From: Planctomycetota bacterium
GTDB taxonomy: Bacteria > Planctomycetota > Phycisphaerae > Phycisphaerales > SM1A02
NCBI GenBank assembly: GCA_009926815.1
Contig: RFOC01000081.1
Span: forward strand, 1 to 8,272
Direction: 5' to 3'
Length of the DNA: 8,272 nt
Shown here piece by piece: positions 1 to 6,750 of this stretch (positions are counted from its first letter, which is position 1; every line of letters starts with the position of its first letter). Made by a program: the position numbers and the translations under genes. The notes under the pieces were generated by a model that saw nothing but the letters and a program-made list of their open reading frames with translations, had not been told where the DNA came from and made no database searches.

Positions 1-2508
1 GGAGAGCTGCTCCCACACGAACGGTTGTCGCAGCACCGCCGCCCCGGGTGGAGCACCGGGCACATGCATGCGGTCCGTCATGATCACCACCGAGGGCTGC
101 GGCGCCTGCTGCGACCACCGCGGCCACGCGGACCCGGCCACCGCATCCCACGCCAGGTCATCCAGCAGCAGCAGCGACCCTGGATGGGCCTCCAGCATGC
201 CCTCGAGCTGCCCCGGATCGTCGGCAACCCTCACGTTGTGTCCCTCGCCCAACAGCGCCTCGACCAGCATGGGACGAAGCAAGGCATGGTGCTGGTGCAC
301 GATGACGCTCATGGCGTCCCGGCGGGACGGATCCATGACCGCCGGCAGATCGATCACGATCTCGTTGCCTTCACTGGAGACGCCCGCCGAGACGCGGCCC
401 TGGGCCGACTCCACGAAGCGGCGAACCGAGGCCATGCCCAGCGCCGTCCGATCCACCACGCCGCCCTCGGGACCCAGGGCGTGGAACATGCTCGCCACGG
501 TGGAAGGTGCCCATGGAGGCCCCGGATCGATGCACGACACGATGACGCGGTGTGAGGCAGTGGTCTCGATTCGAAGCACGATCCGGCCCGCGTTCACCGC
601 GGACTCGCAGGCGTGCAGCAGCAGGTTGATGACCGACTGCTGCAGACGTCCTCGGTCCACCTCCACCCAGTCATGACCCGCCGAACGATCCTCGAGCATG
701 ACTTCCACGGTGCGGGGAAGCGTGGGCCGCATGAGCTGCAGCGTCTCGCGCACCAGATCCGAAGCCCGGGCGGTCTCGCGCAACCCCGCACCCTCGCCCG
801 GCCCCAGATGCAGCAGGCTCTGCCCCATGGATCGGGCCTTGGCCACGGCGAACTGGATCACCTCGAGACACTCCGCCGCTCGCGGCGGCAGATCCGCCAC
901 CACGCTGGCCAACGAGAGCTGCGCACGGATCACCGCCAGCACCTTGTCGAGTTCCTGCGCGAAGCCGCCCGCCAGCAGGCCGAGACTCTCGAACCGCTCC
1001 GCGCTGCCCACCCGGGCCTCCAGCGAGCGGCGCTCGGTCACGTCGCTCTGCGTGCCGACGATCCGCGCCGCCTCACCCGAGGGGCCACGCTCGACCACCT
1101 TGCCCCACTCGCGGATCCATCGCCATGATCCATCCGCGTGCCGCCGACGATGCTCGCTCTCGTAGCGCGCCGAACGACCCTGCAGATGGGCGTTCCACGC
1201 GTCACGCACGCCGTCCCGGTCCTCGGGATGCACCAGCGGATGGTCCGGGGGGAGCGCCCATGAAGCCTGCGCGGGATCCAGCCCAAGCATCAGCGAGCAT
1301 CGATCGCTGACCATGGGCGCCCCACCATCCAGCCGCAGATCCCAGAAGCCGTCGCCCGCGGCGTCCACGATGAGTTTCAGTCGCTGCTCGCTGTCCCGGA
1401 CCGCCTTCTCGATCCGGCGACGCTCGGAAATGTCGCGGAGGAAGGCGCTGAAACCACCGCCCGGACCGGGCGTGGGATTGATCGAGAGCTCCACCCAGAA
1501 CTGACGGCCCGCCCGATCTCGGGCCTCGATCTCGATGCGCTTCCCGAGCACCGGCCCGAACCCGGTCTGCCGGAATCGCGCCATGCCGTCCTCGTGCGCC
1601 TTCACCAGATGGGGCGGAATGATGAACCGGCTCAACGGCTGGCCCAGCGTCTCCTCGGAGGTCCACCCGAAGAGTGCATGGGCCTGACGGTTCCAGAGCG
1701 TGATGCACCCCTGGCTGTCGATGCTGATCACCGAATCGAGGGCCGTGTCGACCACGGCGTCGAGCAACCGGCTGCGATCGGCCGCGTACGCCTCGGCCTC
1801 ACGCTGCGCCAGGCCCCTCGCCTCCAACTGGACCACCAGGCGATGCAGTTCCATGGCCAGACGGACCATGCCCGCCAGTTCCTCCAGCAGGGCCGACTCC
1901 ACCCGCGAGGGCGGGCGTCGCATGGGAAGCAGGATGTCCAGCACCGCCAGGACCTCGCCGTCGTCGCCCCCTCGCACCGGGTGGCTCCACACCGTGACGA
2001 GACCGTGCCGCTGCACCACATCGGCGAACCGGCTCCAGCCCGTCTCCACCGAGAGGTCGGTCGCGATCAGTGGCTGCCCGCTGCCGGCCGCCACGCTCGC
2101 GGGGGAGAACGCCTCGCCGACACGGTGGCCCACGTGCAGCACGGTCACGTCCTCGGGCAGCTTGGGAGCCACGCCCTTCTCGAGAAGCCCGCCAGACGAG
2201 ACCGGCGTGATCATGCAGAAGCTCTCGCCTGGAAGCACGCGCTCGGCGAAGGCCGCCAGGTCCAGGAGCGAGCCCTGCAGTTCGTGCTGACCCGCCACGC
2301 GCTCCACCAGGCGCCGATGCGCGGTCAGCAGCTCGCTGCGAACCATCAGGCCGGCGCTCGGACGCACCTGCAGTCCGGCCGTCGCCTCGCCATCGTTCAC
2401 CCTTCCCGTGCGGATCGCGTAGAGCACGCCATCGAGCGCCAGCTGCGTGCCATCACTCCGCGCGAAGACCAGTTCCAGCAGCAGCGGCCACGACATGCGC
2501 CGAGGCAT
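1..2508 (-). CDS. Degenerate hybrid sensor histidine kinase (GAF-PAS-PAS-HisKA-HATPase-receiver), C-terminus cut by window
   Basis: The frame is open from beyond 2508 to base 1, giving 836 visible residues from ATG 2508 (start uncertain; ATG 2496 is also possible). There is no transmembrane segment, so this is a cytoplasmic sensor. Domains: GAF about 77-222 (VAAGSGQPLIATDLSVET, HGLVTVWSHPVRG); PAS about 245-365 (VISIDSQGCITLWNRQA, ending in FLRDISERR); PAS_3-like about 375-495 (VDAAGDGFWDL, ending in GTQSDVTERR); dimerisation helix from about 503 (SLGLLAGGFAQELDKVLAVI); ATPase about 577-723; receiver about 733-836. Signature residues are lost. The H-box histidine is Gln518. In the N-box INLLLHACES the second Asn is His632. 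The G1 box reads IDPGPPW instead of DxGxG. The G2 box reads RTALGMA instead of GTGLGLA. The receiver acidic pair is His738-Gln739 (VIVHQHH), and the KPF lysine is Gln828 (RQPF); Asp783/784 and the threonine of VIMTD remain. The architecture is certain. Loss of kinase activity is inferred, and a signal-binding or scaffold role is possible. It is the last visible gene of the respiratory operon. Confidence 0.88.
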   Translation of the reverse strand, partial: MPRRMSWPLLLELVFARSDGTQLALDGVLYAIRTGRVNDGEATAGLQVRPSAGLMVRSELLTAHRRLVERVAGQHELQGSLLDLAAFAERVLPGESFCMITPVSSGGLLEKGVAPKLPEDVTVLHVGHRVGEAFSPASVAAGSGQPLIATDLSVETGWSRFADVVQRHGLVTVWSHPVRGGDDGEVLAVLDILLPMRRPPSRVESALLEELAGMVRLAMELHRLVVQLEARGLAQREAEAYAADRSRLLDAVVDTALDSVISIDSQGCITLWNRQAHALFGWTSEETLGQPLSRFIIPPHLVKAHEDGMARFRQTGFGPVLGKRIEIEARDRAGRQFWVELSINPTPGPGGGFSAFLRDISERRRIEKAVRDSEQRLKLIVDAAGDGFWDLRLDGGAPMVSDRCSLMLGLDPAQASWALPPDHPLVHPEDRDGVRDAWNAHLQGRSARYESEHRRRHADGSWRWIREWGKVVERGPSGEAARIVGTQSDVTERRSLEARVGSAERFESLGLLAGGFAQELDKVLAVIRAQLSLASVVADLPPRAAECLEVIQFAVAKARSMGQSLLHLGPGEGAGLRETARASDLVRETLQLMRPTLPRTVEVMLEDRSAGHDWVEVDRGRLQQSVINLLLHACESAVNAGRIVLRIETTASHRVIVSCIDPGPPWAPSTVASMFHALGPEGGVVDRTALGMASVRRFVESAQGRVSAGVSSEGNEIVIDLPAVMDPSRRDAMSVIVHQHHALLRPMLVEALLGEGHNVRVADDPGQLEGMLEAHPGSLLLLDDLAWDAVAGSAWPRWSQQAPQPSVVIMTDRMHVPGAPPGAAVLRQPFVWEQLS

Positions 2509-2575
2509 CGAGCAGGAACACGGCCTGCGGCGCGGATGCGGCCTCGCCTCGATCAGTGGATCGCTGGTTCGCCAT
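2453..2575 (-). other. 40-codon frame, possible true 5' end of the sensor gene in another frame
   Basis: ATG 2575 lies 23 bases inside the preceding gene, has a GAAGG upstream, and encodes 40 residues before a stop. Its middle part (QAVFLLDASAHVVA) looks like the first strand of a PAS domain, and its codons have GC-rich third positions until about 2485. After that the third positions become T/A-rich (GCT GCT GCT GGA ACT GGT CTT), while the long kinase frame becomes GC3-rich. Joining the two needs a +1 shift near 2480. It may be a frameshifted N-terminus, a short coupling peptide, or chance. Confidence 0.3.
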
Positions 2576-3041
2576 GCTGCCTTCGCCAGTGTATTCGCCG
2601 GCGGACGCGCCACTCGCGAAGCGCCACCAGCGCGAGGACCGGCACCCAGGCCACGGTCCACGGCCATCGCTGGAGCCACGACGGGTCGGCCTGCGACACC
2701 ATGACCTCGGCCAGCAGCAGCGGGTCCTGCCCCGAGCCATGGACGATGACACGGGCTGGACCTGCCTGCTCGAACGAGAGGGTGGCGTGCCATCCCGGCC
2801 GATCCGGCTCCGATTCAAGCGGCGTTCGCTCACGGTGCCCATCCTGGAGCACCTCCACGTCACGATGGCCCGCAGCCGCACCCAGCAGCGTGAAGCGGAC
2901 CGGGCCCACGACCGGTCCCGAGGGCGCCATGAGAAGCGTCACTCGTCCGGAGTCGGTCATCCGCGAGGCGATCGGCACGCCGCCATCGCCAAGGGCAAGC
3001 CTGGCCGGCAGAAGCAGGATGAGCAGCGCGCCCCACCTCAT
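2553..3041 (-). CDS. Small secreted, membrane-anchored protein with FixH/YtkA-like Ig-fold appearance
   Basis: 162 residues from the ATG that overlaps the upstream stop (ATGA). Residues 1-18 look like a signal peptide (ALLILLLPARLALG). Residues about 30-118 are rich in alternating beta-strand patterns (GRVTLLMAPSGPVVGPVRFT, GWHATLSFEQAGPARVIVHG), resembling the small Ig-like periplasmic domains of FixH/YtkA proteins. A membrane segment (about 127-142) follows, then a strongly basic cytoplasmic tail (REWRVRRRIHWRRQ). Frame continuity would allow a start at 3263, but that lies deep inside the previous gene and lacks the signal peptide. By position after the CtaG-FeS fusion it is likely a companion in oxidase maturation or iron-sulfur/copper handling, as FixH is near cbb3 oxidase genes. 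That role is inferred, and the domain call rests on pattern only. Confidence 0.75.
   Translation of the reverse strand: MRWGALLILLLPARLALGDGGVPIASRMTDSGRVTLLMAPSGPVVGPVRFTLLGAAAGHRDVEVLQDGHRERTPLESEPDRPGWHATLSFEQAGPARVIVHGSGQDPLLLAEVMVSQADPSWLQRWPWTVAWVPVLALVALREWRVRRRIHWRRQHGEPAIH
2580..2584 (-). promoter_or_regulatory. Candidate ribosome binding site upstream of ATG 2575
   Basis: GAAGG on the minus strand, 4 bases before the ATG at 2575. The spacing is slightly short. It is the only Shine-Dalgarno-like site near the beginning of the sensor gene; neither ATG of the long kinase frame (2508, 2496) has one. Confidence 0.35.
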
Positions 3042-5245
3042 CCCAGCAGTCCCCGCATCTGCATGGGCTGCAGCACCAGCCATGCGGCCACCATCCACCA
3101 CGCCATCGCCACCAGGCCGTCCACGGCAGCCGCGCGGGGCGTGCCTCGCCTGCACGCCCGCGACCACGCAAGCCACAGGGTGGCCACCAGTCCCACGCCA
3201 AGCGCGACCAGCATGGCCGGCACCAGCCACGCGGGAGCGCTCGCGCAGCAGTGCGTCGACCATCGGGGCTCACCCAGGTCAAGGCCCGTGGCCTCGCGTG
3301 CAGCCCGCTGAAGGGGCGGCAGGGCCGAAGCCCATCCACTGGCCAGGTGGAATCCGAAGTGCACCAGCCAGACCGATGCACCCAGCGGCCAGAGATCCAG
3401 GGCCAGCCCCGCCCATCGCTCCCGCCACGGTCCGCCCACCACGCATGCCACGGCCGGCAGTGCCAGGAGCATCGCGATCGCGGCCAGCGTGGCGATCGCC
3501 GCCCGCAACGCCGGTGACGCGATCCAGGTCCAGCCGTCCACCGCGGCCACCACGGGCTCGGTCATCAGCAGCGCGTTCGCCAGGCCGCCCGCGCCCAGGA
3601 CCAGCAGCAGCGTCGCGAAATCCGTTCGATGCGACCACGCCCCGATGGCGGACCGGGTGCCCTCGATGGTGGTCTCGCGCATGGGCACCGCGGTCCCGAT
3701 GGCCACGTTGTCGTGCGGACAGGCCGTGACGCAGTCCAGGCACCACGTGCACTCCAGCGATCCGGACTTGCGAGGCACGAAGAGCCCCGTGCCACACCCC
3801 GGTCCCCGGTCACCTCCCCGCAGGCATGCCTGGCTGGTGCAGTTCATGCAGACGGCCGGATCCCTCGGCTGGATCTGCAGCGGCGAGGCAATGGCCATGG
3901 CCATGTTCCACTGCCCCACCGGGCAGACCCACTGGCAGAACGATGATCCCTCGAAGAGCAGGTCCACCGCGGTCGCCGCCCCCACCAGGCCCAGCACCAG
4001 CGACGCCGTCAGCCACGGACTGTCCCACCATCCGAGGGCCTCGTAGGCCACCAGCCACGCCACGATCATCGCCGCCACGGGCCACTTCGCGCGGAGCCAG
4101 CCCGGCCAGCGGAATCGGGGACGGATCCAGCGGCGCAGCAGCGTCCGTGGCGCGATCAACGGACAGCCCATGCAGGCAAGGTTGCCCACCCCGATCGCCG
4201 CCACCACGGCGAGGCCGCGCCCGTGCGTCCACGGCCACGTGCCGGCCACGTTCGTGGACGCGGCCTCCGGGCCCAGGAAACCATCCGCCACCACCAGGGC
4301 CGCGACCCCCAGCATGACCAGCCGGAGAGCGAGGCGCCCTCGACGGCTCCGAAGCAGCGCGCCCAGCAGCGGCAGCCGAAGCAGATCCGCGCGACGGGTC
4401 GGGGCCGGGGCCAGCAATGGCAGCTGCACGGAGCGCGGCCGGCGCGGTCTTCGTCCAGCGCGTGCAAGGATCACCACCGCCGGCACCAGCAACAGCAACT
4501 GACCGGGCAGCCACATGATCGCGGCCGCGCGACGCTGATCCGACAGCGGATCCACGCCCAGCGCTGGCGCCGTGAGCGCGTACGTGCCGTAGATGACCGA
4601 TGGCGCGAAGGCCAGGATGGCCGCCACGAACGTGTTGGCCACGTCCGCCAGCAGCAGGTAGAAGGCCATGCTCCACCGAGGCCACCGCCCCCGCCAAGGC
4701 CACGGCTCCACCACGGGCCACCAGAACAGGATGCCGCTCCACAGGAAGCACGCGTGCTCGATGCCATGGGGCACCGGCCCAGAGAGCGCCCACGCATAGG
4801 CCGGGGGAAGGTGCCACGCCCACGTCATCACCACGGAGACCGGCCAGGAGACGGTGGGATGGACCAGCCTGGCCAGCAGACGGCGAAGTCCAGGCCAACC
4901 CAGCAGCGGGCCAAGCAGGTCCACCGCGATCCAGCGGGGCAGCCCATGCATGAGCGGCATGAAGGGCCAGCCCGCCAGCAGAAGCGGCGGCGCCACCATG
5001 GACAGCAGCATGTGCTGGGTCATGTGCCACGACAGCAGCAACGGGCCCCAAGCCTCCAGCGGCGACCACAGCCCCGCAGCGAGGACGACCATGCCTGCGA
5101 TGAAGCACCCCGCCCTCGCCACGGTCCAGCGGACCGGGTCACGCCGATGGAGCCTTCGCCAGCCCACCAGGTACAACGCCAGCAGCGCCACGATGGGCAC
5201 CGCCGAGGCGCCCACGGACCAGGCCCCCATTGGCATCGGCGTCAC
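3038..5245 (-). CDS. CtaG-type oxidase assembly domain fused to a membrane iron-sulfur protein
   Basis: A 735-residue polytopic membrane protein with two clear parts. Residues about 1-265 match the CtaG/caa3 oxidase assembly family (the Bacillus CtaG type, not Cox11): SWHMTQHML (His74, His78) in an early helix, TWAWHLPPAYAW (His145), and PHGIEHACFLWSG (His160, His164). CtaG is needed to form active caa3 oxidase, probably through the copper site. Residues about 285-735 form a second membrane module with iron-sulfur motifs: CMGC (358-361), CQWVC followed by PVG (437-441), a cluster of Cys466, 469, 474 and 484, and a canonical CTWCLDCVTACP (Cys499, 502, 505, 509) for a 4Fe-4S cluster. This resembles NapH/CcoG-like and FesM-type ferredoxin membrane proteins. 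Further helices follow, with HFGFHL near 629-634 and His665-Cys666-Cys667. The start is GTG 5245 (GTGA overlap with cytochrome b); ATG 5236 or 5230 in the same frame would also work, and none has a clear ribosome site. The stop overlaps the next gene (ATGA). The electron partner of the FeS part is unknown. Confidence 0.9.
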   Translation of the reverse strand: MTPMPMGAWSVGASAVPIVALLALYLVGWRRLHRRDPVRWTVARAGCFIAGMVVLAAGLWSPLEAWGPLLLSWHMTQHMLLSMVAPPLLLAGWPFMPLMHGLPRWIAVDLLGPLLGWPGLRRLLARLVHPTVSWPVSVVMTWAWHLPPAYAWALSGPVPHGIEHACFLWSGILFWWPVVEPWPWRGRWPRWSMAFYLLLADVANTFVAAILAFAPSVIYGTYALTAPALGVDPLSDQRRAAAIMWLPGQLLLLVPAVVILARAGRRPRRPRSVQLPLLAPAPTRRADLLRLPLLGALLRSRRGRLALRLVMLGVAALVVADGFLGPEAASTNVAGTWPWTHGRGLAVVAAIGVGNLACMGCPLIAPRTLLRRWIRPRFRWPGWLRAKWPVAAMIVAWLVAYEALGWWDSPWLTASLVLGLVGAATAVDLLFEGSSFCQWVCPVGQWNMAMAIASPLQIQPRDPAVCMNCTSQACLRGGDRGPGCGTGLFVPRKSGSLECTWCLDCVTACPHDNVAIGTAVPMRETTIEGTRSAIGAWSHRTDFATLLLVLGAGGLANALLMTEPVVAAVDGWTWIASPALRAAIATLAAIAMLLALPAVACVVGGPWRERWAGLALDLWPLGASVWLVHFGFHLASGWASALPPLQRAAREATGLDLGEPRWSTHCCASAPAWLVPAMLVALGVGLVATLWLAWSRACRRGTPRAAAVDGLVAMAWWMVAAWLVLQPMQMRGLLG

Positions 5246-6750
5246 GGCGCGGCGGGTGGCGCAGCCACGGGAGCGGCGACCGGCGGAAGATCACCGGAGG
5301 CCGCCCGCTCCAGGGCGCCCGGGATGAACGCGGGCGGCTGACCGTCGGTGCGACACGCCTGAAGGAACGCGACGACCGCGACGGTCTCGGCCGCCGAGAG
5401 CGTCTTGCCGTAGGCCGGCATGTTCCCGCCACCCTGCTGCACCTGCCGGACCAGCTGGTCCCAGCTCAGACGGCTGCCCACGTCGCCCAGATCGGGCCCT
5501 CGCATGCCACCGGTGCCATCGATGGCGTGGCAATTCCGGCACTGCTGATACTGCATGACCAGGGCACCCTGCATCTGGAGCGGCGTCAGCCGCTCGACCA
5601 GCCGCACGGGCGTGGGCACCGAGGTCCACGCATCCATGACCGGGCTCCACGGACTGGTCACGCCCAGCCAGGTCAGCGCCGCAAGCGCCGTGCACACCAG
5701 CAGCATGGCCAGCACCGACACGGGACGCCGGGTCGGCGCGCGCTCGCCACGCGGGCTGATCAGCGGGATCGCCAGCAGGAGCAGCACGATCACCGGCGGC
5801 GCCGCCAGCAGCAGGAAGGTCTCCACCTGCGCCGGCAGCAGCGCAAGCGCCGCGAAGATCCACAGGAAGGCGCCGTCCGGCCGCGGGTTGGCGTCGATGA
5901 CCGTGGGGTCCGGGTTGCCGTTGGGTCCAAAGGGACCGTAGAGCGCGGCCAGCCCAACCACCACGATCAGGGCCAGACCGCAGAACACCATGTCGCGCTG
6001 GGCGGCATCCGGAAAGAACGGCACACCGGTCCGTTCCGTCCGGGCCTCGAAGTCCCTTCGATAGGTCGCGGGGACGACGGGCTCCCCGACCTTGGGCATC
6101 TCGCTGACGCCGTTCCTGAGAATCAGCCACAGATGGAGCCCCACCAGGGCGATGGTCAGGCCGGGCAGCACGAAGACATGCAGCGCGAAGAAGCGGCTCA
6201 GCGTGGCGCCGCCGATGTACGGCCCGCCCAGCATGATGTTGCGCAGCTGGTTGCCCAGCACCGGCACGCGATCCACGATGCTGGCGCCGATCCCCAGACC
6301 CCAGTAGGCGTCCTGGTCCCATCGCATGATCTGGCCGGTGAAGGCCAGCGCCAGGGTGCAGAACAGCAGCAGCACCCCCACCATCCAGGTCAGCTCACGC
6401 GGGAACTTGAAGGCGCCATGCAGGAACACCTGGAGCATGTGCACCACCACCATGAGCACCATGGCGTTGCTGCTCCAGCCGTGGATCGCCCGGAGCATCC
6501 AGCCCATGGGCACCTGCGTGTCGATGTAGACCAGGCTCTGGTACGCGTCCGCGGCGCTGGGGGCGTACAGCGTGGCCAGCAGCGTGCCGCTGACCAACTG
6601 GATGCAGAAGAACATCAGCGTGGCGCTGCCGAAGACGTACCACCACTTCGCGTTGCGGGGCACGCGGTGCGTGATGATGGGCGTCACCACGCCGATCATG
6701 CCGGATCGATCCTCGGTCCAGCCGATGATGGCCTTGAGCCCGCGGAGCAT
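5242..6750 (-). CDS. Cytochrome b (b6 plus subunit IV) fused to a C-terminal cytochrome c domain
   Basis: A 502-residue membrane core of the quinol:cytochrome c oxidoreductase. The N-terminal half is the four-helix, two-heme b6 part: His90 and His104 in helix B (IHGWSSN, VVVHMLQ), His191 and His206 in helix D (FFALHVF, LVGLHLW). There are 13 residues between the helix B histidines and 14 between those of helix D; the latter spacing is the b6 type rather than mitochondrial cytochrome b. The b6 cysteine that binds heme ci appears absent: YVFGS stands where FYCLGG is expected. Residues about 250-365 are the subunit IV-like helices, but the Qo motif PEWY reads PDGA (291-294). A further helix (about 344-363) leads to a class I cytochrome c domain, CRNCH at 404-408 with Met444 (GGNMPAYG) as probable axial ligand. 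It ends in a Pro/Ala-rich tail. The stop overlaps the next start (GTGA). Tethering cytochrome c to cytochrome b would give fast electron transfer without a separate cytochrome c1. Confidence 0.95.
   Translation of the reverse strand: MLRGLKAIIGWTEDRSGMIGVVTPIITHRVPRNAKWWYVFGSATLMFFCIQLVSGTLLATLYAPSAADAYQSLVYIDTQVPMGWMLRAIHGWSSNAMVLMVVVHMLQVFLHGAFKFPRELTWMVGVLLLFCTLALAFTGQIMRWDQDAYWGLGIGASIVDRVPVLGNQLRNIMLGGPYIGGATLSRFFALHVFVLPGLTIALVGLHLWLILRNGVSEMPKVGEPVVPATYRRDFEARTERTGVPFFPDAAQRDMVFCGLALIVVVGLAALYGPFGPNGNPDPTVIDANPRPDGAFLWIFAALALLPAQVETFLLLAAPPVIVLLLLAIPLISPRGERAPTRRPVSVLAMLLVCTALAALTWLGVTSPWSPVMDAWTSVPTPVRLVERLTPLQMQGALVMQYQQCRNCHAIDGTGGMRGPDLGDVGSRLSWDQLVRQVQQGGGNMPAYGKTLSAAETVAVVAFLQACRTDGQPPAFIPGALERAASGDLPPVAAPVAAPPAAP

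Noticed and set aside
172..181. CAG triplet run as a microsatellite
   Set aside because: It is a short run of CTG leucine codons in the receiver domain beta strand, explained by codon bias.
2553..3263. Longer 236-residue version of the small anchored protein
   Set aside because: The first 74 residues lie inside the CtaG-FeS gene in another frame and read as Arg/Gly/Ala-rich shadow sequence. The ATG at 3041 gives a signal peptide and the ATGA overlap.
1594..3729. 711-codon open frame on the plus strand
   Set aside because: It runs antisense across three well-supported minus-strand genes, and its translation is rich in Arg, Pro, Ser and His without domain patterns. It is a shadow of GC-rich coding sequence.
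5242..5310. Pro/Ala repeat at the end of cytochrome b as a possible recombination or repeat element
   Set aside because: It is a short low-complexity tail of one protein (APVAAPPAAP) with no second copy in the window.
4223..5341. 372-codon open frame on the plus strand
   Set aside because: It is antisense to the CtaG half of the fusion gene, low-complexity Arg/Pro/Gln composition, with no start context or recognisable domain.
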